Assembly: GCF_964204645.1 (NCBI RefSeq)
Contig: NC_134025.1
Span: 9,243,001-9,307,000, forward strand
DNA length: 64,000 bases
Direction: 5' to 3'
DNA from: Tubulanus polymorphus
Lineage: Eukaryota > Nemertea > Palaeonemertea > Tubulaniformes > Tubulanidae
Below are positions 22,427-36,400 of the stretch, one piece after another (within the stretch, counting starts at the first letter, position 1; the number at the start of each line of letters is the position of its first letter). The position numbers and the translations under genes are program-made. The notes beneath the pieces are model-generated. The model was given only the letters and a program-made list of their open reading frames with translations. It had not been told where the DNA came from and searched no databases.

Positions 22427-25329
22427 ATGGCCGCAGATTTGGTATTGTTACGTCACAGAGAAACCGTTGAAGTAAATGGACCGACGAATGCGCCTTGCAC
22501 CGATGGCTGCGCGAAGCTGGATAAACAGAACAACATTGTTAAGGACATTAATCGGTCTAATGGGGATGCACTGATGACTGGAATCAGGGATTTTAGCGAA
22601 CCAGAAAATGACAAGAAACCCGGCAATGACGCGATCGATGCACCCGTTCATATCCGCATCGATAAGGGAACTTCGTCTTCTGCCAACTCGACTCCTAGTA
22701 AATCTACTAGTAGCAGCGGTAGTAGATCGAGCGCGCCGATTGAAATTCCTAGTCGTCCGATAACCGAGACAGTTCATCTATCTCTACCGGGAGCTCACGG
22801 CCATCAGGTTCACCCAGCCGCGCATAAACGCACTCAAAGCTTCGGTTCCCAACGGCCAAAATATGATTCATTCAAATCGATTCCCGAGGTGACCGCCGAG
22901 GCGCGGCTCGTGTTAGAGCAATATTTGCAACGAAGTTTCAGTCACAGTGATTTGTCCCCTCCTCTTAAACACGGCGCGAAAAAAAATGAATTATCCATAA
23001 TTGAGGAGAAGTCTGGATACTTAGCAGCTCCGCCTGCCGCAGAACCGGGAGCTATAAGGGAGACTCATTCAGATTCAGGAGCTGATGGTTCTGTTAGTCG
23101 CAATAGACGACCTAGCTATGCTACGGCGACTGAAAATCTTTTCTTTCCAGGCAAGCCGTCAACAACCGGGCAAGCCGAAGGCCAAGCCATCAATGAGGAA
23201 CGTCATACGCCCGATTCATTGGAGTGGGACCTGCGCGAAAATATCGCAGATTATGACCGCAGAAATTCGTTCTCGTCGGAAAAAGAAAGTTCCGACGAGG
23301 ACCAGGAGAAGTACCATTCGAAAAAGAAAAAGAACTATTTCAAACGCGCACAACAACGAATCCGAGAGAGCTTCCGCCGGAGATCGCAGTCATCGGGACT
23401 CCGAACTCCGGATAGCGATCGTTATCGGAGTATTACTCCAAGTGTTACAACGTCTGCATCTGGTGAAATTTTGGATGATAATATGACAGACGCTTCCAGA
23501 GAACAGCGATTTCAACTCGTTTCCCCGGAGGTATCACAGGATAGAAGTTTTTTTATGTCTATATGGAGAAAATTAAGGGCACCATCTAAAATCAGGAAAA
23601 GCTCTTTGAAGAAGAGTGAGTATCTTTTGTTACTTGAGGTTTTGATTTTTCTTTCAACAACAAATTCTAGATTGAATAACAATCGCTGATTTTAATTCAT
23701 TATTATAGGAAATTCATCGAAAAGTTCTTCGAGTCATTCAGATGCTGGAGCCGGTGGTGGTAGCATCGAAAGTCCCGTGAAGGCGAGGACTCCGACCGAG
23801 ATATTCGAGGATGTATTAAACCGTCCAAGCAGCGGGCCCATACCATCAGACAGCTCATCAATCGGAAGACCTACCAATATATCTCGACCGGTATCGAGAT
23901 CCGGATCTCAGCGGTCTATGAGTTCCTTGCGAACGGATAAACATAGACCTAGTGTACATAAGCAACATTCGTTCAGAGGTCGATGTTCTTATGCGCATTC
24001 GCACAGTCATTCAGCTCAGGGTCCTGATCGTTCCACTCTTTCATTACCAGGTAATTGTTTGTTGGAATTCGAATTCGAATGGCTTTAATCAATTTCCTAT
24101 TGTTATCTCGATTTGTTTTCGTTGCAGGTCTCGTCGCCCAAGGAGGACACGAACCCGACATCGCAGCATCTAACAAAGAAGCAAGGCGTCGTGCGTTACG
24201 TAAACAGTTGGAGGAGAATGCACAATCTGATGGAATAGCCGCGTCAAAACCAAAAACTCCAGATGGAGTCGATGGAGGTAAGGAATTTTTTTCTTGTGCA
24301 ACAAAAGAAAAAGATTGAAAAATTAAACCATTCAGAGTGAATTGAACTGGGATTGATGTGATTGATTTTGTAGAAGGAAGTGATAGTGGATCTTCTCCGG
24401 AAGAGAAACGGATCAGCAACCGTTCTCTGTCCGAGCAGGTTGATATGTACGCGAAAGCTGCGGAAAAATTAGATAACATCGCGGACAGGTTAACTTGTCG
24501 AAGTCCTTTACCAGAACCAGGACCACAGGGCGGTACATCAGGTACCACCGAACAATGTTCTTAAGTTTGCCATGTTCCGTTAAGTTTGATTGATTGTAAT
24601 AAATAGTTCTTCTATTTGAAGCTGGAGCTTCTTCTCTGGAGAAGAAAATCGCAGAAGTTTTACGCAATAAAGGAGATAATATGCACCAGGTATATATTTC
24701 GTCGAGAAGGGTTTTTAGAATTTCTATTACCGATTTCAAACGTTTAGAAATTTTACATCGCCTTATTCCAGTCGATGATTCCTACCGATGCAATTGTGCA
24801 ACTTGTAAAACACGCAAGCTACAGGAAGTTCAAGAAGGTGTTGAAGAATCAGATGAGACAGGGAGAAAACGAGATGGCTCAGATCGCGTTGTTGTTTGAA
24901 GTCACGAGAGTTGCGGTCGACTTCGCTGGTCACGGTGGAGCATTGGCGATGAGATTAAAAGAAATGAGTCTCAAGTATTTCGAGGATAAATTTGCAAATT
25001 GGGTTATCGGTCAAGGTGGCTGGGTAAGATTTAGAATTTTTCAACATGCACATGGCCTTCAACTGATTCCCTTCCAAGTTTTAGAACAGAATAGGTTAAC
25101 TTAGTGGGACCATTCTTAATTCCAAAAATAAAAATTCATTCCCAAGGAAACAGATTTAATTATGTCTCCTAAAAATGTCAGTATGCGCTGTATCGAAGAT
25201 GTTTTTGTCCTGTGCAACCAAACTATTGAGGTCATTTTGATTATTATAAAGATGTCTTAATTATTTTAGGATTCAGTAATTGAGAGCGAAGAAAATGAAG
25301 AAGATGAAGATCAAGGGACACAAGTTTAA
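22427..25329 (+). CDS. BCL2L14: BCL2L14 (Bcl-G)-like Bcl-2 family protein
   Basis: Seven exons: 22427-23615 (exon begins 22378), 23709-24050, 24128-24277, 24374-24541, 24622-24689, 24772-25023, 25270-25329; 2229 nt, 742 residues. Residues 1-615 are disordered, Ser/Arg-rich and without a recognised domain. The C-terminal part resembles human BCL2L14: KKIAEVLRNKGD (BH3-like, L630-G634-D635), a helical core with ALLFEVTRVAVDFAG, and LKYFEDKFANWVIGQGGW (BH2-like, W716-W723) followed by a short acidic tail, as in Bcl-G (SPWIQQHGGW then an acidic end). No C-terminal membrane anchor. Bcl-G has been described as an apoptosis facilitator and in trafficking; the role here is unknown. Start: ATG 22427 has a good context (A at -3 wait-free reading gcATGg) and lies after a splice acceptor; in-frame ATGs at 22280 and 22289 would read through that acceptor. 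An overlapping upstream ORF starts at 22404. Confidence 0.78.
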
Positions 25330-28300
25330 CATGCATAATTACAAAATTGGGTATCATTGATACAATTATTTGAGCCGATAACTAGATAGCAGGCCAGTTG
25401 GTGAACTATTACATGTGCTGCGTAGTTTATTGTGTAGTACTCTCTCTAATGAAGACAGTTTGAATCGTGTGTGTTGCTGATTGTATAGCGATTTCCATAT
25501 ATACAATGTATATACAAGGGTCCGATCTCAAAGAATGGGTATCAAAATGTTTGGTGGCCATTCATGGTTTGTCCTTCACACAGTCACTCCAAAAATCCAA
25601 AATATAAACCCCTAGAAATAATAAGACAAATTTGGAAAGTTCCTGTGTTCAGTTATAACTGTTAAAAGTCATTGAAAATGAAAAATTTTTAACACACATA
25701 AGTAAGTGATTGATTGTGAATGGATAATTAATTGACTTGAAACGAATTCCAAAAATATGCATGCATTGAGATTAGAATTTAGCTCTTTCTATGGTGTATC
25801 TGTCCAGTCTATGACGCTGGTCCTAGGTCAACAAAAGGTAGTTATCTAGATCTTCCATAAAACTGTGTTTGAATTTTAACAGTCTGTTTTAAAATAATAC
25901 TTAAACTTAATTGTCAGTTGATATAATCTCAGCAGCTAACATGCTCAACTAACGAATTGATGATTTTATGCATGATATTTAGATGCATCATTCACCCCAT
26001 GACAAATGAGATGAAACGATTTAATAATCTGAAGGAATAGTGGTATGTATACACGTGTATATATTGACGAATATGCCACAGTTTGGGTTGTTTTCTACGA
26101 TGAATGTTTAGCGTACCTATAAGAAGCTTATTTTGGATTCGCTTTATTCGATTTGTGACTCCGTATTCGTATTTTTGGTTTTCACTGCATTTATGAACAT
26201 GGAAAACATTTTCTATTGCACATGGTCACAGTCAGTGTGTGTAAAACATAGAAGCTACTGTAAGAAAACAAGCTTTCTGTCCGAAGCTATTTTGGTCGAA
26301 TGGTATACTCGCTATTTAGTAAATCAATCTTGTCAACTCAATCTATAAAATCTGTTAATATCTGATTATGTATTTATTTTAAAATGTTATCGGCTTTATA
26401 AGTTTTTTACATTCCAGTTGTCTATCAATGTTGCTGTATGAATGTAATTCATTGAATGTAACTGTTATTTATATCAAAGTTAATCTTGCCTTCTGTATTT
26501 ATTGAATAACACTAATCGTATGAATCGCTCAGTAACGAAGGTATATAATGTATGTATATATGTTGGATACATAGCAGATGTTCGTCTATTTTTAAATCTG
26601 CATTTGAAAGAATTTTTTGTCGAGTTCCGTAGCTAGTTTTTGGTTCAGTGTAACTTATATCGCGATGCTGTACAGGCAATTTTTGTTGGTCTCTCTGAAC
26701 TGCTTTTTTTTCAAGCATGTGTGGATTTGTTGAGCTATGACTTTTACTAACAAAACTGGTTTATTATCTCGACTACTAGAGAGCGAACCTTGCTTCGAGA
26801 ACTAATCCAAATTTTGTGTGTGATAATGTATCTTAATTTGTGTTTTTATGCGTTACACAATATTTGAATCATCATTTAACATTTTGCAGTGTCAGTTTTC
26901 ATAGGTTTAGATTTGCCTTGCCGCAATGTCCAATGTTAATGATTTTGAGATTTGGTTATTTCTACTGAAGATTTTATACGAAATGTTTTTCTTATGCTTC
27001 GTACGGTTTAGTATGATATTTAGTTCTATGCAAACATTGTTGTTATTGAATGGTTACGCGTGTTCAAGCAATGTTGTTTTTTTTTTAAATTTATCTATGC
27101 ATGTTCGTGTTAGGGAAATATTTTATTCCACTTTCATGTGCTAACAAAAAAGTCCCGAGACGAAACTTGATTTTATAAGATCGAATCTTGTGAAGAGCCA
27201 TTCGCAACTAAATATCAGAGACGTACTAGTTTCTTCGAAGAATATTACATCTTAACTAGTTTTTAGACATGTAATGATTGAAATCATTAATCCAATAGCT
27301 GCTTGTGCATCATCTATGTGCCTAATCTACCTGTGATAAGAAATATTGGACCAAAATAAGAGCTCGACTTATTCTATCCATTGCTTTGAAACATCCATTA
27401 TCTAGTATATCTATATATTATTGTTCCCGCGGGAACCAGTCAGCTCGTCTGGTATTCAGACTTACTTATACCGTAATAAGAAAAAAATGAGAAATACAAT
27501 ATTATAATAATCATATGTTATTGCTAACTACTGATAATTTTTAATAGTAATAACAGCTACTAATAATATTTTTGAGGTTATCAATTTTTAAGGTACATGA
27601 GAAATTTTATTAGTATTGCAGATTTGTTATTATTTTATATGACTTTGCTTATTCGTGAAAATTACGATTATTTGTCCACCAATTTTTTATACCTGATCAC
27701 TCGCATCAGCCACAATCACTTTCACGAGAATCGCTAAAACAAACCTCGTCCATCGAGTGGAAAAGTTCGCTTTGCATTAAATGCAAACGTGAACGAATCC
27801 AAAACCTGGCCACTGTTGTTTGGATAAAGATAAAAAAACATATCTTTTAAGAAACACTTCTTTATTTTAATCGATTTTTGTTAATGAAAATCATAATTTG
27901 TACAATGAACTGCTGGAAATAAAATAAATGAATATAGATGAGCAAATAAATGAACGAATAAATGATTGTTAGAATAAATGTGTAATACAATCTATATTTT
28001 AGTGTTGTTGTTTTTCAATTTTTTTCGAGTACGGATGCAGTTTCCCAATATCGATTAACAACTTAACGGACAGAATGAAAATCGACTGCAACGAGATTCA
28101 AAAGTTTGTATCTAAACCCGACTCTGGAAGACAAAAATGATGGCGTAATTTTTTATTGGTGAATGAACCGGAGGGGCGTTCTACATGCCCATTTGCACCT
28201 AGCCTCGCAATTTAAAACGCCTCACTAATGAAAATTACATGATTTCCAGAAAATGTGTTTATTGCAATTGATTAAAGACCATGGAATGTTAGACGAATGA

Positions 28301-28366
28301 TGTCGGATCAACACATACACACTCTTATGACAACGTTTCTCCTGGGAAGCTGGTTGTTAGTTTATT
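25330..28366. other. BCL2L14-like 3'UTR and intergenic spacer
   Basis: AT-rich, with scattered short ORFs lacking splice signals or family resemblance. AATAAA at 27918-27923 (+) is one of several possible ends of the upstream transcript; TTTATT at 28258-28263 is a likely poly(A) signal for the minus-strand gene that stops at 28367. Confidence 0.5.
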
Positions 28367-31300
28367 TCATGCACGACTGATCTTTTTCTTCGGAGTTTGA
28401 AACTGTTGCGACTTTTGTCGATGAAACGATGTCCGCCTTGTTAATGACGGCCTCCTGCCGCTTGCCACTCCTCCCCCAGCATCCGAATTCACTGACGTTT
28501 TCCGCGTCCTGCTATTTGTTCGAGTGAGTACTCCCGTTGACGATGCTTTAGATGGATTCAAATTCGCTGAAAAATATTAGATTTCGATCATGCGCCGCAT
28601 AGTAGTGAAACGACTGTGCAACACTAGCGTGCAAAAATAGATCGATTTGATAGATCAAATTGACCAAAACCTTGCGACACAATTTTTTTTCTCGTTTTAA
28701 TGGTTCCGGGTGATAGTTTTGCGGCGAGAGAATACTAAAGAATACTAAAGAAGTAATTGACAGTAACGTACGTACGTGCCTTGGAATATATATTATATAT
28801 TTACCAGTTAGGCACACGATCTGACACAATAGTAGCGTGTCTTTGGTCTTAAACATATGATTACCAATTATAACTCTTTCTAGAAATTAACTAAACCGTA
28901 TAATTAGGTCTGCTTCAATTGATCATATTATTATCATAGGCAAAGGTCTCAACGTGGACTTAATCAAAATAATCCACTATCTACTCCTCTCAAGAATTAA
29001 TCCTTTATCAAACATGTTATGTTTGGGGTTCGTATACGTACATATGAAATCCAAATTCTCCTGGAAACCGCTCAATAAGGGTACAAAAGTTGGTTTTCCG
29101 CCAGGATCAGCTTCATCTGATTATGGAAAATACGAATGAATTTTTAGAAATATTTTGAAATAGAAACGAATTACTAATAACTTAATCATCGTGATAGTCA
29201 AAAATGCGGAATGTATGCCAAGCCCGTAGCCAGGAAGGGCCATTCTTAAATTATGAAAGGGCACTTTTTACATGTTCTGTATCCCCAGCAAGCGAGCACC
29301 GCAGATGCGATGCTGAGACTGCGGGTCCTTCCCCAGAATATTTTGATAAAATTATCCTCAAAAATGCATTCTCCGAGCATCTGGTGAAAATTTTGGCTCA
29401 AACTTGGGTCACCGTAGCCTAGATTGACAGCAACATTTAACATATGTAGGTCCTATCAAAAAATATTTTTACTACAATTATGAAGAGCACTGTCTAAAAA
29501 AGGAGCGTTCGTTCGAACACACCCTATAGCCGGCTTTGATGTGTCGCACGAATTTTCTCTTTACCGTTGCACCCGCTCTCAATTAGGCGTATATATCAAT
29601 AACCAGGCAGTGTTGATATTACATTGATTTGGTCGTTATTAAATATTAAATGAATCATATAATGCAGGACGTAACAGGAAGATATATTTAATCTATTCCT
29701 GCATCGTTATTATACGTTGCGCGCAGCAACAAACGGCCGAACAAAAACTGCAATAGTTCCCGTGTTATGATGGGGAGATAAAACACAACGGGGGTGCATT
29801 TGAATTAACCGATTAATTTTTAACGCTATCGCCCGTGGTAACGTGGCTCTCCGAGGATTATGAGAGAAGCGCATAAATCACAAATACGTATAGTTTGATA
29901 ACGATTCGATGTCGTTATAACGATGGTACGGCACATCTTCCATCCGCGCGCGCGATCAAATTCGTGCCGGCGATGATTTCAAGTCTCTTAATGTTTCCAT
30001 ACGATCGTCACGTCGACACGATCCAGACCGGAGTACGGAAAATAGCTTTCACGTGTTCATTACCCTCGACAACCGTCCGGCCCATAATTCGATCTTGATT
30101 AATTTATATATCTTGACAGGTGATGCAAAGATCTAAATAGGCCTTTCATATAAATCGCCGTTCTCGCTATGTTTGTAAATGAAGTCATTCGGGTTGGATT
30201 TTCAAGCATAATAGGCTGAGGTTGGGAATGGTTTCGTAACGTAAAATAAAAAATAAAACGTGAAATAATGTCTATTCAAGAAATTTTAGTTCAACAAGCC
30301 TAAAAGCAGTTATTCTCTCCTTTCCACCACAGGGGCTCGTACTTGAATTTTGGGGGTGAACTGTAGCTTAGATCATCCAGTATCCCAGGTTCCTTGTGGG
30401 GGGGGGGGCTGCTCCCCTACCCCCGCTAGATACGGCCCTGCATTCGAAAGAATAAGAACGTTTAAAATGTAGAATTTCTATCTTACTTTCGACTCTGACT
30501 AGAACTAAAGTTTCTCTGTTGTTGAAATATGTAGTTCCGTAAGCTTTTGGATTCCAGCGGATATTTTTCAACGTTCCCGTTTCGTCTGATAGTTCAACTA
30601 CATCTGAAACAAAAAATCTTAAAACATGCTTTACCCGCATTCACCAATCATTTATGATCGAGTGAAATGATCGAGTGTCTAAATTTGTTGCGATTTTAAT
30701 CTGATTGAAAATGAACTGATTTCAATAACAAATCTAACTCATTAAATCGGGTGCAAAAACGCACTTCGTCAGATTTGGTTAAAGAACGAACAGTTTTAGA
30801 AATCGAATGAGAATGTATAAATGGGGGGAATATTCGTGGCGTCGGTAGCGTTTACCTTCATTCTGACATTCACATCTTGTTTTGATATTTTCCAACAGAA
30901 TATGGTTCCTACAGTTCGGGTTGAAAATCTCTCTTTTGTCGTCTGTAGGAAGAAAAGCGAAGAAAGATTTCCTAAACGATCGACTTATCGTGAAAGCAGA
31001 CGATCTTATTCATACATCAATAATGAATTGAATTCGTCTCGGTTTAAGCGCGTGTTATCTCGAATAAGGAAATTGAGTGGTCGATTTTTTAATACGATCC
31101 AATTTACTCGGGCTTGTATTCGTAAATTGAAACGCTATACAGTATTGAATTCGCGGTTCTGCGTGCAAATAAAACGGCACACCACTTATATTGAAACTGT
31201 AAAAAAAAAGAAACCATCGCTGACACAGGATAGCTATGTAGAACTAAAACGATTTGACTTGCAAATAACTGTTCTCCGAATAGAACGGAATGCGTGAGAC

Positions 31301-32099
31301 ACACGAATGTTGAATCCGATTCTTTATTAACCATTGATATATCGAAAAATACAAGAAAATCTATCTTTCGAGTTCATTTACTATTCATATATAATGATAA
31401 ATTAAGTATGGCTGTTGGATTGTTTGGTAGGATAACAGATTAACGCTTTATAATTAGTTTAATGCTGTACAGTACATATAAAACCATATATGTCTTTATG
31501 TGACCGGCCTGTGACGAATCGGTGTGCATAGGTAAACCATAAAACTATCATTAATCTTGTACAACAAGCAAGACGACCGATGTTTTATTTCAATCCAACC
31601 TAATCTTATTTCTATAGCATGCCATGTTAAAATGCTCAATTGTTGTTTCCAGGCGATCGGAGCGAAAAAAGATATTTCATTTATGTATTCTTTTGTATTT
31701 CTATATTCATATGAAAATGACCAGTATATTTCTTATTTCAGTACAATTTAGAACAGCCAAAAAAATCCACAAAGTCTTTGAAAATGAATGTTCACTAGTT
31801 TGAAGAATATTTCAGTCAAATTGAATTTTTCCACGAAAAGGGAAGAAAATTCTACAGTGGGTGTCCTTTAATTAAATCCTGTAGGAATTCCAATTCCACA
31901 TAAAGAATGATTGATTAGCGGAACAAATCGAAAAGCTCTCGCAATTAGATCTATCGATTTCGATTAGAAATAATATGAAAACAAACGATTTTCTATGATG
32001 TAGGTTTTTTAGAAGGGTTTTTCATGTATAAAAACACAACATATACAACTAGATAGATGAATAATGAAGCTTACCTCCGTATCTAACAACGATGAACAT
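28367..32099 (-). CDS. C22orf15/CXorf65-like small protein
   Basis: Minus strand exons: 32075-32099 (25 nt), 30856-30942, 30487-30603, a tentative 28805-28873, and 28367-28566; 165 residues with, 142 without, the tentative exon, which is 69 nt and phase-neutral. The start MFIVVRYGDDKREIFNPNC and the block DVVELSDETGTLKN...ETLVLVRVE match the layout of human C22orf15 and CXorf65 (MFI-start, NP.C, D..L.DE.G, Y.LVR), a ubiquitin-like fold family of unknown function. The C-terminal 66 residues are basic and Ser/Thr-rich (TRTNSRTRKTS, GRRPSLTRRTS, two RRxS-type phosphorylation motifs). The poly(A) signal is at 28258-28263. The exon at 28805-28873 has weak sequence support. Confidence 0.68.
30330..30440. 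mobile_element. Small CAGGGG-ended MITE
   Basis: Begins CAGGGGCTCGTA and ends GATACGGCCCTG, inverted to each other; contains an 11-G run. Related by its ends to the elements at 34102, 49016 and 62254. Confidence 0.45.
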
Positions 32100-33437
32100 T
32101 TTGTATCACTGAAGTTTTTTCTTAATGTTCTAACTGTTGGGGATGTGAGTATTACAAAAATATATTCACGTTTCAGCACAAATTACTACTTTTTTCATCG
32201 TAAGCTGATGCTCGTACTTGTTTCATAAGACTTATTTGCCCGAATTTCCGTTTTAGAATAACGTATACTCTCATTGGATGAGAACATATCCCATTTAGAA
32301 AAAAATCACTATATCTAACTATGCTATGGTATTATAAATCCCGCTCATTACTGGCGCGTTATGGTATGTTTTTGTAATAGAATCTAGAAAATCGCACTGA
32401 AAATGCTCTCTGTGCATTGCTGTCATTGGACACGATACAGTTCCTCTGGAACAAACTACCGTCTGGAATCGCGCCGCGATAAATATCTGCTGGCCAATCA
32501 AACAACTCCTGGCCGTGACATCGCAAACACGCGAACCTTGTAATAAACTTCGACTGTTTAAATCAGCGATATCGAATAGTCATTTTATACCTATTACTAT
32601 TAGTAGTACGATCATTAAACGAATCCGTCACGAATTTAATGAAAGTCTACATTAATCAACAAACTATGAAAACTATAACCAAGTGGAATCAATTATTCTA
32701 AATTTTGAAAACATAATCAAGCGATTTATGAATTAATATAATAGTTATTTCAATTATATATATGTATATCTGTTTGAATATGAATGCAATATTTATATAT
32801 AATCCATATCTATTTGTAAAAATCAAATGAAGTAAAAATGATTTACTTCCATTTCAACTTTGGTTAATCATAAGTTTACATAGTGGTGATAATAGCAAAT
32901 TGTGTAAAGTGGCTATTGGTAAAACGTAACATATTTTATCTGATTGTCGTTGAAGCGAATTTATTCTTTGACCTAAATATCTGGAAACCAGTAGGCTATG
33001 TCATTTGTCTGTGACACTGTACTAGCAGTACTGAAATACCGGACAATTGGTTCGAGTGAGCTAAAAAAGGATCGAAGTAGATTTAACGCCAGAAAGTTCT
33101 AATTTTTCTTTGTTATGGATAATTCAGTGTGATGGTAACATATTGGCCTGGTTGCCTATCGATCGTGGTGTTACGAAGGTGCTGTCAGTAGAGCAGCACT
33201 GGAAATAGCCAACGATATAGCACTGAAACAGGAAAACAGATCGAGCTTTGTTTTTCGAATGTACTAAAATACCCGAGATAGGTTTTAGAGTCGAGGTATA
33301 GTTCAACGTTGACACATTTCAAGTATATATCTCAGGGATCATTGCCGCTATCATAAATATAGCTTCGACGTCATGGGGAAATCGTGAGTCAGACCATCGA
33401 AATAAATTACGAGAGGGTATCCAACAGAAAGGAAAAA
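32100..33437. other. Divergent promoter region, C22orf15-like / macro-TIR
   Basis: 1.3 kb between two start codons pointing away from each other. No exon or repeat recognised. ATGGGGAAATCGTGA at about 33373 would be a 5-codon upstream ORF of the TIR gene if transcribed. Confidence 0.4.
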
Positions 33438-36400
33438 ATGACTGGTTTAACTAAAGTGTCGTCCATAGATATAGTGAATGATGAGGGACACCATGAAATC
33501 CAGCTTCTATTGGGTGACATTTCATCATTACCCAGTACGGATAAAGTGGACTTCATTGTTGTTTCGGCTTATCAAGGTAAGCATAACGTATATCCATCTT
33601 CTATCTTATCTCACTTGTTACTTATTATTTTATGTTGCTACTATGTGTTTATATTGATAGAAATTCTTTCTGGCATTCATTATATTTGTTTAAACCTGTT
33701 TTAATGGATTTACGGATAGTAATGTACTTTTTGTTCCATAAACGTTGTATATGATCATATCGTATAGATTTAGAAGATGCAAATGTTGTTTGTTAGATGT
33801 CTAATCCAATAGGCCTATGTCTTTTGGCAATTTTCATATGAAAATGAACTGTCGGATTTAATGGATATTTTTGTCTGTATTTTGTAAGAAATCTATACAC
33901 GTAGCCCGAAAAGTGTCACCGGTGCACTGTACCACAACCTCGGTATCAACGTCCTGGAATTGTCCCGTGATAAAGCTGAAGATCTAAGAAAAAATTTCAG
34001 CTGTTGGTTTTCTAAACCGCTCGACGCAAAACAACCTTACGGGTTAGTATTTTTGGAAATAGAAAAATTAGAAATCTTTCAGGTGTCCTCAGCTTATACT
34101 GCAGGGGCGAATTTATTGGGTGATCTCGAGGGTCTGAACCCCTGTCTTCTCATCGAGGTTGCCCTTTTCGTAAAAACAGAGATCGTGAAAACCACCCTAA
34201 AAGATGCAATTTCCGAGAGGATGAGTATTAAATTTATAGGTTTTAACGATCACCTCAATGGACAGGCAGGGTCACTCCCGAGTCCACCCCCTAAATCCGC
34301 CCCTGATCCAAGTTCCAACCAAACCTAACCTCTCTTAACACAATAACTGCTTCGATGGTATTACTAATTTTCAGACCCGACCCTTTATACAACGCTACGC
34401 CTTTAAACGGTTATTAAAACCAAGTCTTAATATTCCAGTCGATTGGTGTGTTTTGAACCGGCAGATAAAGATCTCGGTGACATCGGTCAAATCGTCGGCG
34501 ATGTATTTCGCTGTATGATACCCGCTTTCAAAAACAAGCCAAGCTCAGCTATAACACCGATATTATCCACTAATATTCTAGTAAGTTCTCGTAAGGAATC
34601 TCGAAATTCGTTGTCAACGTAGTTATCCATTGAAGAAAGAACCCACGACAGTTTTGAAAGTGACTCATAGAATTATCTAGTCTAAACGACACTCGGCAAT
34701 AATGTTAGTTTTCTCTTCAATCGAATTATAGACGGTCCACTTGTCTATATGGAAGCCAACCATGATCATACCCAGTCCTGGGTGCAGGGGATGCGCATCC
34801 CCCTGAAATATCAAGTTGCCCGGAAATCTTACGGCAAAATGAAATATACTAAACTGATACCTAAACAAGTTTAAATTCATATCAGCCTCTCTCTGTATTT
34901 CCAAAAATGAGTTTAGATTTGCCCTTTTAACAATAATCTTGTCAGGGAGGGGTGCACTCCTTATTTTTCGGAGTGCACCCCTCCCTGAATCAGACCCTTG
35001 ATCCACCCCTAAATACATGACAGAATGATAATGTTCTATTTTTTTACACAGCCAGATATGATCGCAGATATGCTCGATTCGATTGTGAATGCAGCTGCTA
35101 ATTGGATATTGGCGGGACTACCTTTGGTTTGTTTAAAGATTGTCGCTTATACAGATGAGAAAATTGAAAAAGCTGTTAAAAATCCGCAGATGAAGATTTT
35201 AATCGACCTTTTCAACAAAGAAAAGCAAAAATGGGAAAACCGAAAAATTCAATGGAAGGTTAGAATAGAATGATCATGCATTTAATATCAGGACAATGTT
35301 TGTGAAATATTCTTTAAATCATCCAAAATCTTCTTGACAGGAACCAAATATTCTGTACGACATATTCGTATCGTATTCGGAGAAGGACGAGCATTATGTT
35401 AGACAAATAAAAGAGCAATTAGTAAAGGATAACGAAGGAATTAGAATTTACTCTGAAAAACACAAATTAGACCTGAATGAAGTTTGGCAAAAAGAGATCT
35501 ACGACACGATGACCACTTGTCTTAGGTATATATTTTCAATTCTTTGTGAGTGGAATTCCAATCATTTCTGTTTTATCCGTGATATGGATATCTCTAACGA
35601 CTATGTAAAACTGATTACGGACGGTTCATTTTAATTGAAGGGTGATGCCAGTTTTAACGCCGAACTATTTATCGTCTGCTGAATGCGTAGAGGAATACAA
35701 TATAGCGATGTGTTGCAGTCGTGCTATGCATCGGGATCTTTTGGCTCCGCTTTATGTTCAACAGATCGACCATATTCCTGTTTATATGCAACAGATTCAA
35801 TACCTGGATTGTACGTAAGTTCAACAACCGTCGGGATTTTGAAGTTGATTGAAGAGAAAGGAATCGTGATCCCAGAATTATTGGGGTTACTGGTTGAATC
35901 ACGAAAAGTACTTGTTCATTTCTGACACTCCACTTTATAGAATATGTTTCTTTTTCTTCCAGTAAGTTGGCCGATGTGACAGAAGGTTGCGAAGTTTTCA
36001 CCAAGTCCGTACTCAATCGAAGATTTTCGCAGATGGTCGGACGTAAAAAACGCGCCGAATATGACGTATTCGTCTCGTATTGTCACGCTAACACGAAGGA
36101 AGCGGAAATTTTCGTTGACAAATTAAAAACGTTAAAACCAGATTTAAAGATCTTCTTCGATAGACACGAATTACAAATCGGTACGTATCTAAATAGAATT
36201 CAGAATTCTAAATTTAAAAATCGCATAATTTAGCTCAGAACTCCAAAAAAGGGTTTTCAGTTTACAAATACATACGCATCCAGACGGAATTCCGCCACTT
36301 AAATTCGAGGACTTCAAAATGATCTATTATTTTCTAAGGTTATTCAGTTGGTTTAGATAACTATTTAGCTTTCGGACTCATTGATAATAGGTTTTTTATC

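Noticed and set aside
29204-29443. ORFs on both strands in a C22orf15-like intron, considered as a missing exon
   Set aside because: Sequence looks like an interspersed repeat (AGCCCGTAGCCAGGAAGGGC) and does not fit the family.
30821-31297. 158-codon plus-strand ORF rich in Arg/Lys
   Set aside because: Overlaps the antisense of a minus-strand exon, has no family resemblance, and lies in an intron. Probably a chance ORF.
34677-35018. 113-codon minus-strand ORF in a TIR-gene intron
   Set aside because: Spans the GC-rich hairpin and repeat-like sequence, with no splice partners or known family.
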